DNA of 64,000 bases from Linderina pennispora. Its lineage: Eukaryota; Kickxellomycota; Kickxellomycetes; Kickxellales; Kickxellaceae. A program made the translations under genes and the position numbers. Shown piece after piece: positions 1 through 9,613 of the stretch; within the stretch, counting starts at the first letter, position 1; each line of letters starts with the position of its first letter. The stretch covers positions 558,001-622,000 of the forward strand of contig NW_024468259.1 of the NCBI RefSeq assembly GCF_002104995.1. Reading direction: 5' to 3'. Below the pieces are notes generated by a model. That model made no database searches. It saw only the letters and a program-made list of their open reading frames with translations, and was not told where the DNA came from.

Positions 1-1
1 T

Positions 2-406
2 GCTGGAGTATTGCCGGTTGACGTGCTTGGTGACATGACATCGGTCGGTACGCTATTGGCGTTCATCTTGGTCAACATAAGCGTTGTTATCATGAGGTTC
101 ACCCATCCACATGCTGAGCGCGGCTTCAAGACGCCTTTTGGTCCTTTCCTTTTGCCTGTTCCTGGAGCAATCATTGCAATCCTCTTGATCGTGCTTTCAG
201 ATGGTCCAACAATCTACCGCCTGTTCATATGGCTGGCCATCGGCAGCCTTATCTATATTGGATTTGGATACCGCCGCTCGAGAGTAGGAAACCCCGACAA
301 GTGGTCCCCCGAGGACTTGGCCTATTTTGGCGACCAAGGGCTTTTTGCCGATGCGACCACAGAGCCGTCTGATTCAGAATTTGGTGGGAAAAAGTTGGAA
401 ATATAG
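2..406 (+). CDS. Amino-acid permease, APC superfamily (C-terminal part, 5' cut by window)
   Basis: The frame is open from base 2, so the start lies before the window; about 134 residues are visible. They contain the end of a membrane domain (LPVDVLGDMTSVGTLLAFI, then a TM helix), the loop HPHAERGFKTPFGPFLLPVP, two more hydrophobic helices and a hydrophilic tail with acidic Ser/Thr residues. The 'DMTSVGTLLAF' to 'F+TP..P..P' spacing is typical of CAT-type cationic amino-acid transporters of the APC family, so uptake of basic amino acids is likely but unproven from the C-terminus alone. The stop lies 14 bp from the stop of the convergent MFS gene. Confidence 0.85.
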   Translation, partial: AGVLPVDVLGDMTSVGTLLAFILVNISVVIMRFTHPHAERGFKTPFGPFLLPVPGAIIAILLIVLSDGPTIYRLFIWLAIGSLIYIGFGYRRSRVGNPDKWSPEDLAYFGDQGLFADATTEPSDSEFGGKKLEI

Positions 407-420
407 TACACTTTGTTTTT

Positions 421-2280
421 CTATTTCATCTCAATCTCGTCGCTATGCTTTTGAAACTTTTCAAGAGCCTTGTGCTGGATACCCAGCGTAAGTAGCAGGT
501 AGACAGCAGTGAATGGAATCAGTGCAATGAATGATGAACGCATTGCCTTCATATACGCGCCAATGACGAGCCCGCGCACCTCTTCGGGGATACTCGGCGA
601 ATGTAGCTGGCTCTGGTCTTTGGCTACCGCTGATAGTTCATCAATAAACTCTGGGAACCGAGCCATGATCTCCTGGAGGAGTGGGGCGAGTGAGTTTTGC
701 ATAACCGAGCTCAGCACCGCCACTACAATGATGGCACCAACCGAACGCAGAAATAGACCCAGCGTTGTTGCCGTGGCCATATCTTTGACTGCTGCATTAG
801 CCTGCTCGACAATCGACAAAGACTGGTTCGCACAGCCAAACCCAAGACCGGTGACGAATAGCGGACCGATGATTTTAGCCAGCGATGCATTCTGGTCCAG
901 CATCACCAGCAAGCTATTTCCGATGACCAGGAGCACGCCCGACAGCCAAATTATTTCACGGTACCTGCCAGTCGATGACATAACCAAGCCACTGGCAGTA
1001 GCAGAGATGATGAGAGCGACCATCATCGGTAATAGATACAGCCCTGATTCGATGTTGCTGGCGTTCTTGACTATAATCGCCCATTGTGGAATGAACATAA
1101 TCGGACCATATACTGCAGCGCCAAAGAACAAGAACGAAAACGAGCTCAATGCAATATTGCGGCTCTTGAGCAGCCGCAGGGGCATCAGTGGTTCGCGCGG
1201 GATGCGCCATTCAACCATTACAAATGCACCAAGCATGCCAATGCCGGATACGAGGCAGCTTACAACTAGTAGCGAACCCCATGAATACTCAGTTCCTCCC
1301 CATGTCAGCGCCAGGAGAAATAGGACAATTCCTAACATCGATATGACGGAGCCTAGAAAATCGACGCGCAAGAGCTTGTCTTTTAGCGAGCCTTTGGGCT
1401 TTGGGAGCCGCAAAAGGAGGAGGATGATTGCGGTGGCAATGGCACAGATGGGGACGTTTATCCAGAATATGATGCGCCAAGTTGTGTTCCTGACGATGGC
1501 GCCGCCAATTACCGGAGCAATAGCCGAGGTCACACCCCATGTAGCAGCAAACAGACCGACCCACTTCCCGCGCTCGCGCTCGCTAAGAATATCGCCTAAA
1601 ACCACGGATACCAGTGTCATGAGGCCACCTCCACCCAGCCCTTGGACACAACGGCTGGCGATGAGCATCCCAAGAGATGTGGACATGGCGCACATGATTG
1701 ACCCGCCCAGAAACAGCACGACGGCAGCCACGATGGTCTGGACACGGCCAGTGATGTCGCTGATTTTGCCGTACAGTGGCTGGGTGGCGGTTGTGGTGAT
1801 CAGGTAACTGTTGATTATCCACTGCGCATGGTCCATAGACTGGAACTCGCTGGCAATGGTTATGTATGTGGATGCAACAATTGTCGTATCAAGGGCGGTC
1901 AGAAACATGAGGATGTTTAATGCAATCATGGCGAAAATGAGGGATGCGCCAGCGAGTGACCTTGTTTGCTGTGGTGGCTCGCTGAGCTGCTCAATGATAG
2001 TCCGCCGATGCACAGCCTTCATTGGAGTACCGAGATAATGTCGGGTTTGCGGCATCCGATAACTGTTGTTAGAATGGTTGTGTTGTGACAGCGTTACTCG
2101 GCTAGTGCCAGCTGAGGGCGAGTAAGGGGAAAACGGTGAAAAGGGGGACAAGGACGAATCGTCCCTGTGGCTGTCATCTCCCCGCAAAGTGGTCCAGCTG
2201 CTCTGTGCAATCACCTGTGGCGAGGGTACCGGGTTGCTAAGGGCCTTTTTATATGGACTAGTATTAATTTGCAAAGGCAT
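421..2280 (-). CDS. MFS transporter, DHA2 family (VBA-like, 14 TM)
   Basis: 619 residues. A Ser/Pro-rich cytosolic N-terminus of about 105 residues is followed by multiple hydrophobic helices. Visible signatures are ALDTTIVAS in TM1 (DHA2 motif), a loop 2-3 motif around YGKISDITGR, and QGLGGGGLMTL followed by GDILSERERGKW, all typical of the 14-spanner drug:H+ antiporter-2 family that includes yeast vacuolar basic amino-acid transporters (Vba) and drug exporters. The substrate cannot be read from sequence. Single exon. It converges tail-to-tail with the permease, so the 3' UTRs probably overlap. Long ORFs on the plus strand here are shadows. Confidence 0.92.
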   Translation of the reverse strand: MPLQINTSPYKKALSNPVPSPQVIAQSSWTTLRGDDSHRDDSSLSPFSPFSPYSPSAGTSRVTLSQHNHSNNSYRMPQTRHYLGTPMKAVHRRTIIEQLSEPPQQTRSLAGASLIFAMIALNILMFLTALDTTIVASTYITIASEFQSMDHAQWIINSYLITTTATQPLYGKISDITGRVQTIVAAVVLFLGGSIMCAMSTSLGMLIASRCVQGLGGGGLMTLVSVVLGDILSERERGKWVGLFAATWGVTSAIAPVIGGAIVRNTTWRIIFWINVPICAIATAIILLLLRLPKPKGSLKDKLLRVDFLGSVISMLGIVLFLLALTWGGTEYSWGSLLVVSCLVSGIGMLGAFVMVEWRIPREPLMPLRLLKSRNIALSSFSFLFFGAAVYGPIMFIPQWAIIVKNASNIESGLYLLPMMVALIISATASGLVMSSTGRYREIIWLSGVLLVIGNSLLVMLDQNASLAKIIGPLFVTGLGFGCANQSLSIVEQANAAVKDMATATTLGLFLRSVGAIIVVAVLSSVMQNSLAPLLQEIMARFPEFIDELSAVAKDQSQLHSPSIPEEVRGLVIGAYMKAMRSSFIALIPFTAVYLLLTLGIQHKALEKFQKHSDEIEMK

Positions 2281-2887
2281 TTTAAAGATCCACTAGTATG
2301 TGCAGTAATATGTGAAGGGAATAAATGTAGGGGAGCAGGAAACATCTAGGCGCATCTCATTCGGTATTTATGTGGGGAAACTTAACTGTTAGCTCTTGAA
2401 CAGCCCGTTTACGAGTCTCTAGCGCTATCCGTAAAGACGTGCTTCGTAGGTTCAGTGTCAGCAGATGTGGCTGTTCATATTCCATCTTTTTTTTTGCTAA
2501 TATACGCAGCTCTTGCACTACTTTCACAGCAAAAGTCTGCATGCAGACTTTGGCAGCTGGTGAAGGTGGGGTGTGCTGCGGAGTATGAAGCAGGTACCAT
2601 CCACAAAGACATGTAGGAACCCGAATTTTGGAATTCCTAATCCGAGGATGGAGCCGGGATAGCGCTGATTCGTGATTTGCGATGGCTTTTTATAGAAATG
2701 CCGCTATGTTAACATCGTGGCGGCTGTGCATGGGTGGCAGATTCATAGAACTACGCCTTTTTTTCTCCACAGCCAACTATCATCCACAGGTAGCGAAAAT
2801 GGAATCCGGCTTAGCTCCACCCGATCATCCTTTTTGCTTCACATATTGCTTTGATGCTGATGTTTGCATTGAAAGTACATTAAAAAT
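2281..2887. other. Intergenic, no gene recognised
   Basis: About 600 bp between the MFS start and the HPT1 stop. Only short unsupported ORFs are present; it should hold the MFS promoter. No repeat or RNA gene seen. Confidence 0.5.
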
Positions 2888-3526
2888 TTACTTGAGCTGC
2901 TGCTCGTTAGCGCGCTTCGAGTGCTCCTCGATATCGGTGGTGCAGTCCCATGGGAAGAACAGCCAGCGATCGGGAGTGGTGGCAGCCGGGAAGTAGTTCT
3001 TCATGACCTCCTCAGGCAGCTCCTCGGCCTTGGGCTTGTCCTTGTTGTACACGACAAACACGCCGAGCTCGGTGTTGGACGATCCTGGCTCCAAGCCCTT
3101 CTTGATCTCCTGGCAGCGGATATCCTTGAGGAGCTCCTGGACGGCGTAGACTAGGGTCTTGCGCGAATCATCGACCTCATCGACAATAAGGATGCGGCGG
3201 CCCAGCAGATTGGTCAGAGACTCGGATCCACCAAAGTTGAGCCACTGCGTCTTGGTGACCTGCACGCCAGGGATCTCCGGGACACCGTCCTTGCCTGCGT
3301 TCGGCAGCTCCTCATACAGCGACAGGCCGATGGCCTGGATCGGGATGTTCTTGCCTGTGGAGGCCTTCAGGAACGACCGCAGAATGCGCGCCGGGATGAA
3401 GCCACCGCCTCCAATGGCGATGCACAGATCAGGGTTGAAGCCCTCGACCATGTTGTAGGTCTTGACCGCACCTTCGATCAGCTGGTGGATCTGGTTGTAG
3501 GAAATGTGAAGCTTGTTCTCGGCCAT
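2888..3526 (-). CDS. HPT1: Hypoxanthine-guanine/xanthine phosphoribosyltransferase
   Basis: 212 residues against 221 in yeast Hpt1. The enzyme transfers phosphoribose from PRPP onto hypoxanthine or guanine (xanthine in related enzymes) in purine salvage, in the cytosol. Visible features are the N-terminal ISYNQIHQL, the PPi-loop region IAIGGGGFIPARILR, and the PRPP-binding motif RILIVDEVDDSRKTL at about residues 118-132. The C-terminal PDRWLFFPWD matches the yeast PDKWYAYPWE region. Single exon. The ATG sits about 160 bp downstream of a strong poly(dA:dT) tract. Hpt1 versus Xpt1 specificity is not decided by sequence; similarity is closest to Hpt1. Confidence 0.93.
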   Translation of the reverse strand: MAENKLHISYNQIHQLIEGAVKTYNMVEGFNPDLCIAIGGGGFIPARILRSFLKASTGKNIPIQAIGLSLYEELPNAGKDGVPEIPGVQVTKTQWLNFGGSESLTNLLGRRILIVDEVDDSRKTLVYAVQELLKDIRCQEIKKGLEPGSSNTELGVFVVYNKDKPKAEELPEEVMKNYFPAATTPDRWLFFPWDCTTDIEEHSKRANEQQLK

Positions 3527-3690
3527 GGCGCAGGGCGGTTCTTTCGGCGGTCCTCTTTTGGGATAAAGAAAGGTTGGCTAGACAAGGAAGGGGAAAGGAG
3601 ATATTTCCAAATCCCTCCAGTCATTTGGTCGTGGCCAGGCCTGAAAGCAAGCCTTTTATACCTGGCCAGACTCCGGAATTTCGCGGAAAG

Positions 3691-3707
3691 AAAAAAAAAA
3701 TTTTTTT
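3691..3707. promoter_or_regulatory. Poly(dA:dT) promoter tract upstream of HPT1
   Basis: Ten A followed directly by seven T, 165-180 bp upstream of the HPT1 ATG. Such rigid tracts commonly exclude nucleosomes in fungal promoters; the function here is inferred. Confidence 0.5.
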
Positions 3708-3875
3708 CACGGCGATTATTCCCCAAGAGTCAGCCGTCTGACCGCACCCAATAGAAGCGCAAATGGACATACCGCCGGTGGGGCGAAAGTCTTGTGCGGT
3801 ACAAAAATCCTCTAAGGGCTCGCCAGTGTTCAAAAAAATAAATATGAAAATCTGCTGAAAGGGGTGCTAACAGGC

Positions 3876-4436
3876 CTAGGAGACGATTCTGAGAACCGTC
3901 GACGCACCAGTCTGCCGGCTGGGGAAGATGACAGCCGGGCCGCTGCTATCGATCCAGACACTGAACGAGCGGCTGTTCTTGGCTGCATACTTGCAAGCGG
4001 CAGTGACATCGATAAAATCCGGCCTTGCGCTCCCACTAACATCAACGCTGCCCAGGACATTGCCTGTCGGGATGTTCGACTGGCCATTGACCAAGTCCTC
4101 ATCCCAGTCGTTTGATGCCTCCGACGCAGTCAGCATGTACGCACCGCCGGGTGAAGAGACGGGCTGCTGCAGACGGAGCTGGCACTGGCTGATCTTGTTG
4201 AGACCGGCAGGCAGATCAAAGCCGATCAGCATGCGCACGACCTCGTCGTTCTGCAGCGATGCCGCCAGCGTGTTGTCGGTGCCATGGTTGATCAGCGCGC
4301 AGGGCGAGTCGCCGCATTGCTGAAGGTTGAACACGACCGTGGCATCCTTGGAGCATCCAACGTCAGTGACCGATGCAGTGTTGCCGAGAGAGGCGAAGAG
4401 CGCGAAGCTGAAGACAATCTTGGTGAAAACGTTCAT
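3876..4436 (-). CDS. Secreted DNRLRE/CBM96-like protein, copy 1
   Basis: 186 residues with a clear signal peptide (MNVFTKIVFSFALFASLGNTA). The mature part shows the DNRLRE-type beta-sandwich pattern: RMLIGFDLP, then ISQCQLRLQ, GGAYMLTASEASNDWDED, PDFIDVTAACKYA and a terminal Ser-Gly-Pro-Ala-Val strand region. These single-domain proteins are known or presumed cell-surface or extracellular carbohydrate-associated proteins; ligand unknown. Two Cys pairs suggest disulfides. A TATA box lies 90 bp upstream of the ATG. A second copy (6961-7530, same strand) lies on the other side of DUS3; the two share the domain but have diverged strongly. Confidence 0.78.
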   Translation of the reverse strand: MNVFTKIVFSFALFASLGNTASVTDVGCSKDATVVFNLQQCGDSPCALINHGTDNTLAASLQNDEVVRMLIGFDLPAGLNKISQCQLRLQQPVSSPGGAYMLTASEASNDWDEDLVNGQSNIPTGNVLGSVDVSGSARPDFIDVTAACKYAAKNSRSFSVWIDSSGPAVIFPSRQTGASTVLRIVS

Positions 4437-4525
4437 GGCTGGAGAATAGATGGCATAAAGATATCACGCTTGAAGCTGGTGCTGAGATGTGGGAGGCATG
4501 GTTTGGTTTGCGGTGGGGGCAGCAG

Positions 4526-4533
4526 TTTATATA
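4526..4533 (-). promoter_or_regulatory. TATA box of DNRLRE copy 1
   Basis: TATATAAA on the minus strand, about 90 bp upstream of the ATG at 4436. Similar boxes precede the other secreted-protein genes in the window. Confidence 0.6.
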
Positions 4534-4790
4534 GCACCTATTGCCTTGGAGGTTCCAGCGGAGGCCAGCTCATGGTGTGGGTGTACACAGGGAAACAAAG
4601 GCAGCGTCGGTGAAGGGCTTCAGATCACAAGGGCGCGGACAAGCCCTTTGCAGCTGCAGGAGGGTTTTGTTTCTGCCAGGGCAATCAGGCACCAACGCAG
4701 AATGCAAGTCAGCCAGGCACATTGACCTAAACGAATGCTGGAATCCTTGGGCTCTTTGGTAGGAGGTTTGCAGCCTATTTGGATTTCCTG

Positions 4791-5036
4791 CTATCCATAT
4801 GCCAACCGGTATTCGTGTACATATATAGGCACTGCTAGCTGCGCATTATTAGCCGCCTCATAAGCCTCGCTGATATCAATGGGCAATACCTGATAACCGT
4901 TCACATATAGCCGAAGTGGGAGAGTGGGTGGGAATACCCTCGTTCGAGTCATAATTTGCTGCAATTCAACCACCGCCCCGTTCACACGAACACCGGACAT
5001 AGAGCCATTCTGTGTCTGGTCCCGGTTCCCACACAT
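4791..5036 (-). CDS. Possible 81-residue protein, unrecognised
   Basis: Open frame in the 730-bp gap between DNRLRE copy 1 and DUS3. The composition (VRVNGAVVELQQIMTR, PTLPLRLYVNGYQVLPIDI) looks protein-like and includes alternating hydrophobic strands, but no signal peptide, family motif or splice partner was found. It could be a remnant or chance; kept at low confidence because the rest of the gap holds nothing recognisable. Confidence 0.2.
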   Translation of the reverse strand: MCGNRDQTQNGSMSGVRVNGAVVELQQIMTRTRVFPPTLPLRLYVNGYQVLPIDISEAYEAANNAQLAVPIYVHEYRLAYG

Positions 5037-5170
5037 TATGCACAGCCCAAGTGCCGGCCGTTGATTAACTTGCGGATCTTTTTCTCCTGATCAAGCAAAA
5101 GAAAGGCGCCGCCCAACTATGCAACAGCCTTGATCCACTTTGTCTTTGCTTTTGTCTTGAATTCCCTATA

Positions 5171-6901
5171 ATGCCAGCCGTAGAAGAACCACAACAGTCG
5201 TTGCCGCCTATCGTAGAGCGCGAAAAGGGCGAGGCACCTATCAAGAAAGAATACCTGGTTGTATATCCCACTGAGCGTGCGACTGTGCCAGCAGACAAGC
5301 CCAGAGCCGAAGGCAGCAGCGAGCCCCAGCCAAAACGTCGCGAAAAGGCCAGCGGGCAAAACAAAAACCGCAAGCAAAAGAACAAGCAGGTCTACAGCGA
5401 TGCCAGCCGCCTATGTGCGCAGATCGCGCTCGGCGAAGAGTGCAAGTTTGGCGAAAAATGTACGTTTAGCCATGATGTCGACGACTTCCTGGCGCACCGC
5501 GATCCGGAGTTTGGCGACCGCTGCGTGCTGTTTGATTTGTTCGGAAAGTGTCGGTTTGGGCTGCGGTGTCGATTCTCATCAGCGCATACAACGGACAACC
5601 ACAAGCAGATCGTGGACGAAGAGAAAGCCAAGCTAAAGACAGTCTATTGCACGAACGATCTTGGCAGGGACATGCAAATTAGGCTCAGGAAGAGGCAGGT
5701 CAAGTTTCCGCGTACTGAAGAGATCACCAAGATTCTAGAAAACGAAGTGAAGGAGGGAGAGCAGCCTATAGCAGAAATCGACGAGGGTGGCGAAGATGCA
5801 GAGACCGACCGCTCTAAGCGGCACAAGGGAACGCGCGGGCACATTGACTACCGCGGCAAGACGTATCTTGCACCGCTGACTACCGTTGGCAACCTTCCAT
5901 TCCGGCGAATCTGCAAGGGCTTTGGCGTCGACATCACGTGCTCCGAGATGGCCATCGCCACCAACCTGCTTCAGGGGCAGCATACCGAGTGGGCGCTGCT
6001 CAAGCGTCACCCGTGTGAGGACTTGTTCGGCATACAGCTTGCTGGAAATCGCTCCGATGTACTGGGCCGTGCAGCCGAGATCGTCAGCCGCGAATGCGAA
6101 ACCGACTTTATCGACCTCAACATGGGATGCCCCATCGACATGGCGTATAACAACGGCGGCGGCAGTGCTCTGATGGGCCACCCCAAGAAGATCAGCAGGA
6201 TCGTGCGCACCATGCACTACGTGACTAACTGCGACGTTACTGTCAAGTTCCGTACAGGAATCAACAAGAACGACAATGTCGCGCATACGCTTATTCCACA
6301 GTTTGAGGAGTGGGGAGCCGCCTTGGGCACGCTCCATGGCCGATCGCGTCAACAGCGCTACACAAAGCTTGCAGACTGGGAGTACATTGCGCAGTGCAAG
6401 AAGACAACCAGCAGAATGCCTCTGTTTGGCGGTGGAGATGTCATGTCCTGGGAGGAGTACTGGGACCACATGGACAACCAATGCGCGGACGGAATCATGA
6501 TCGGCCGTGGCGCCCTCATCAAGCCTTGGATCTTCAAGGAAATCAATGAACGCAAGGTGTGGGATATCTCTGCCACTGAGCGTCTGGATATCCTCAAGGA
6601 CTTTACCAAATTCGGCATGGAGCATTGGGGAACGGACACTGTGGGTATCAACAATGTGCGCCGCTACTTGCTCGAGTGGCAGTCGTTTTTGCACCGCTAC
6701 ATTCCTGTCAGTCTGCTGGAGGTGCTGCCGCAGCGTATGAACGAACGGCCACCACCGTTTGTAGGCCGCAATGACCTGGAGACGCTGATGGCCAGCGACA
6801 AGGTCAGCGACTGGATCAAGATATCCGAGATGCTGCTAGGCCCAGCACCTGACAACTACACGTTCTTGCCTAAACACAAGTCAAACTCTTATGAAGGTTA
6901 A
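5171..6901 (+). CDS. DUS3: tRNA-dihydrouridine(47) synthase
   Basis: 576 residues, slightly shorter than yeast Dus3 (668). It reduces U47 in the tRNA variable loop using FMN and NADPH. A Lys/Arg-rich N-terminus precedes two CCCH zinc fingers at about residues 80-140 (CAQIALGEECKFGEKCTFSH and CVLFDLFGKCRFGLRCRF). The FMN-binding TIM barrel starts near residue 222 (YLAPLTTVGNLPFRR); the catalytic Cys is in the MGCPID motif near residue 320, with GGGSALMG and TVKFRTG after it. C-terminal Dus domain present. Single exon; it lies between the two minus-strand DNRLRE genes. Confidence 0.96.
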   Translation: MPAVEEPQQSLPPIVEREKGEAPIKKEYLVVYPTERATVPADKPRAEGSSEPQPKRREKASGQNKNRKQKNKQVYSDASRLCAQIALGEECKFGEKCTFSHDVDDFLAHRDPEFGDRCVLFDLFGKCRFGLRCRFSSAHTTDNHKQIVDEEKAKLKTVYCTNDLGRDMQIRLRKRQVKFPRTEEITKILENEVKEGEQPIAEIDEGGEDAETDRSKRHKGTRGHIDYRGKTYLAPLTTVGNLPFRRICKGFGVDITCSEMAIATNLLQGQHTEWALLKRHPCEDLFGIQLAGNRSDVLGRAAEIVSRECETDFIDLNMGCPIDMAYNNGGGSALMGHPKKISRIVRTMHYVTNCDVTVKFRTGINKNDNVAHTLIPQFEEWGAALGTLHGRSRQQRYTKLADWEYIAQCKKTTSRMPLFGGGDVMSWEEYWDHMDNQCADGIMIGRGALIKPWIFKEINERKVWDISATERLDILKDFTKFGMEHWGTDTVGINNVRRYLLEWQSFLHRYIPVSLLEVLPQRMNERPPPFVGRNDLETLMASDKVSDWIKISEMLLGPAPDNYTFLPKHKSNSYEG

Positions 6902-6960
6902 ACATGGGTATTCTTGTATTGAGCTTATTTAGAAGAACATGCTATCGTTCTTATACATCT

Positions 6961-7530
6961 TTAGTAGGTGATATCGACACTGAACTTATCCTTGTTGGCC
7001 TGGTGCGAGTAGAACGTAACAGCCGGTCCGCTGGTGTCAAGGAAAATGCTGAACTTGCCCTCAGCAGCCGCTTGGCAAGCACCAGTAATGTCAATATCGC
7101 CCGGCTTCTCGTCCTTGTCAGAAACAGACACACTGCCAACCTGTCTAACGCTAGTTATTTGGGTCTGGGCGTTGGCTGTGGCCTCGTCCCAGTTGCTGCT
7201 GGCTGAGAATGCAGTGAGACTGTAGGAGCCACTGGGCGCATCCTTGGGAGTTGGGACATGCAGAACGCACTTGGTGATTTGGGACGGGTCCTTGACCTTG
7301 CTGGGCATATCAAAGCCGAGCAGGATTCGCTCGTAGTCTCTGTTTCCCTTGAATGTCACCAGAGTGTCTTTGAGCCCCTTAGGCACCAGGGCATCAAAGG
7401 TTCCGTCGGCGTTCTGGAAGCCGTTGTAGGCGAGAGTCGTATCGCGGGCAACATCAGTGGAGACGACGTTATTACCAGACTTGGCGAAAGCGACAGTGGC
7501 GAGAGCAGAGAGAATGGCAATGACCTTCAT
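6961..7530 (-). CDS. Secreted DNRLRE/CBM96-like protein, copy 2
   Basis: 189 residues with signal peptide MKVIAILSALATVAFA. The same fold pattern as copy 1 is visible: RILLGFDMP, ITKCVLHVP, SGSYSLTAFSASSNWDEA, GDIDITGACQAAAEGKFSIF, LDTSGPAVTFYSHQ. The pairing of the 'GFDxP' and 'NWDE' motifs with a terminal 'SGPAVxFxS' strand is shared with copy 1 and supports descent from one gene. Its 3' end lies 60 bp from the DUS3 stop, in convergent orientation. Role inferred as a cell-wall or extracellular carbohydrate-associated protein. Confidence 0.78.
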   Translation of the reverse strand: MKVIAILSALATVAFAKSGNNVVSTDVARDTTLAYNGFQNADGTFDALVPKGLKDTLVTFKGNRDYERILLGFDMPSKVKDPSQITKCVLHVPTPKDAPSGSYSLTAFSASSNWDEATANAQTQITSVRQVGSVSVSDKDEKPGDIDITGACQAAAEGKFSIFLDTSGPAVTFYSHQANKDKFSVDITY

Positions 7531-7635
7531 GATAGATGTGGTATGATACTGTTTCTGAGGATTGGCTTGGTGATTATGATGGTGGTGACTGTGTTGATGG
7601 TGGATTTTGGTGTTGGTGTAGGATACCTTGGGCCA

Positions 7636-7642
7636 TTTTATA
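7636..7642 (-). promoter_or_regulatory. TATA box of DNRLRE copy 2
   Basis: TATAAAA on the minus strand, about 106 bp upstream of the ATG at 7530. Confidence 0.55.
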
Positions 7643-8596
7643 TGCGCTAGCCCACCGCTTCAGATCGGTGGTACACCCCTCTTGCCCACCCCAAATGTGG
7701 GCTGGTATTTTTATTTCTTACCCATGTCAAATGTTTGGTCCTTCCCACAACCTCACCCCAGTGTGAAATATGCACGCGACATATTTTACAATTGCTACCT
7801 TATGAAGGACTTGGTTCCTATATTTAGAAATACCTTACATTCTCACTAACATAAGCTTGTTAGGTTCTGGGCACAATAAAGGGTGGAGAGCTCCGGACCC
7901 CCACGAGTCGACCAGATACTCACGACCCCTTCTTAAGTTGGGCAAGCCAAGGAAAGCAACTTTTCGTAGCAAAACTGCGCTGCCGGCATTTTTTTCACGC
8001 CCCTTGAGGTCAGAATTAAACAAGTCTGGGAAACAACGCAATTTATGCATGTCGAATTCAATTGTCGCAGAGAGGGCTTGGTTTGTGCGAATAGGTGCGG
8101 CGCGTGTGCACAAACCTGCACAAGTGCGCATGCGCTGCGCTCTACTGCCCACCCAATGCTGGCATGCGCACCCTTCATTCGCAATAGCTGTGCAAGCACC
8201 TTTTCGCTCGGATATGCCTCGATACCCTTATGACGGATTCTCTACAGGTCAGGCCACTGTGCTAGGCAGCACCTTTCCAGTCAGCATGGTGATGTCTGCA
8301 TCGACCAGCAGAGGCCATAGGCTGCTGCTGTTTCCAACATATGTTGAAGGGAAGTGAAAGATGAGGCAGATGCTTCCTCCTTGTCGCTTGCCGGAACAAG
8401 AGGCTTTCGTTTGTGGATGTGACCTCGTGGCCAGGATCCAATGGCACTCTTCCGCCTCCTTCTAATATATACAATTTACAATGCACACAGCATCAACGGC
8501 GCTCGGCTTTGTATTCCACGGCGAGGCCCACCACTTGGCCCACGTTTCATCCGCTGGCTAAACCACCACCCTTACCCGGTGAGAGCGTCCAACATT
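7643..8596. other. Intergenic, divergent promoter region
   Basis: About 950 bp between the DNRLRE copy 2 promoter and the aquaporin TATA box. Contains runs of alternating purine-pyrimidine TGCGCATGCGC type near 8125-8140 and no convincing gene. Confidence 0.4.
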
Positions 8597-8602
8597 TATA
8601 AA
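8597..8602 (+). promoter_or_regulatory. TATA box of the aquaglyceroporin gene
   Basis: TATAAA 105 bp upstream of the chosen ATG at 8702. It supports that start over the in-frame upstream ATG at 8441, which would put the box inside the coding region. Confidence 0.55.
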
Positions 8603-8701
8603 CAAACTCGAAACCCCTCTGAAGCAGCCAGAGCTCAAAACATTCCCACACAGTATTCTTCTTCTTCCATTCTTCCTAGCATTTGCTCTCCCACTAGCCA
8701 A

Positions 8702-9472
8702 ATGTCTTCGTTCAGGAACATCGCGGCCCCTTACTGGGCCGAATTTATCGGCACCCTGGTTCTCACCACCGTGGGACTCGGTGCTACCGCGCAGAGCCTC
8801 GTCAACAAGGACAGTCAGGCCGACGCCCTGAGCAGCTCTGTGGCCTGGGGCCTTGCTGTTGCCCTCGGTATTTGGACATCTGAGCATGTCAGCGGCGGCC
8901 ACATCAACCCCGCAGTGACCATCTCCAAAGCTATCTTCCACGGCTTCTCCTGGGCACAAGTTTCCGGCTACCTGCTTGCACAGACCCTCGGAGCATTTGT
9001 CGGTGCTGTCCTTGTCTGGGCCAACTTTGCCGCCGGCCTTGCTGCTCTCAAGCCTGGAGAGGCCGGCCTCCACCCAGCCACTGGCGCCTTCATCACCTCC
9101 AACGACTTTGGACAGGGCTTCTTGGGCGAGACCATTGGCTCGGCACTCTTTGTGTTGGCCATCTACGCTGTATCGGATGCCAACAGCAGTGCCAAGAACA
9201 TCGGTCCGCTCGCTATTGGCCTGGCACTCAGCGCTGTGTCTCTTGGCTTGAGCTCCCCGCTCGGTCTGGCCCTTAACCCTGCTCGTGACTTTGGACCCCG
9301 CGTCTTCGCCGCCCTTGCCTATGACTTTAATGCTCTCACTGACAGCAGCCTGTACTTTGTCGTCCCCATTGCTGGCCCTATCGTCGGCGGCACCATCGGT
9401 GCCTTTGTTTATGAGTGGCTGGTCAAGCAAGATGCCGAATACCACCACCAGCTCGAGGCAGGCACTGCCTGA
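8702..9472 (+). CDS. Aquaglyceroporin (MIP family, GlpF type)
   Basis: 256 residues from the chosen ATG (MSSFRNIAAPYWAEFIGT), a normal MIP start; the frame is open to 8441 but that extension lacks family similarity and overlaps the TATA box. Six hydrophobic helices and both NPA half-helices are seen: GGHINPAVT and ALNPARDFGPR. The Asp after NPAR is characteristic of glycerol-conducting GlpF-type channels rather than strict water channels. Role: passive glycerol or polyol and water flux across the plasma membrane, often in osmotic adaptation. Single exon. Confidence 0.93.
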   Translation: MSSFRNIAAPYWAEFIGTLVLTTVGLGATAQSLVNKDSQADALSSSVAWGLAVALGIWTSEHVSGGHINPAVTISKAIFHGFSWAQVSGYLLAQTLGAFVGAVLVWANFAAGLAALKPGEAGLHPATGAFITSNDFGQGFLGETIGSALFVLAIYAVSDANSSAKNIGPLAIGLALSAVSLGLSSPLGLALNPARDFGPRVFAALAYDFNALTDSSLYFVVPIAGPIVGGTIGAFVYEWLVKQDAEYHHQLEAGTA

Positions 9473-9613
9473 ATATCCCCTGCCTCCTCAAGTGAGGCAA
9501 CTCACTCCGTAATATCTCTCCATAGCGTTTACTCTGTGCGACTTTTTACCCACTACTGGATAATTTGATTTTACTATCTCTACCCAGAAGTACATCATAA
9601 TACATAGAGGAGC

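Noticed and set aside
509-1807. Long plus-strand open frame over the MFS gene
   Set aside because: Antisense shadow of a clear DHA2 transporter; no motif of its own.
5735-6694. Minus-strand open frame over DUS3
   Set aside because: Shadow of the Dus3 coding frame.
8558-9448. Minus-strand open frame over the aquaporin
   Set aside because: Shadow of the aquaporin coding frame with low-complexity composition.
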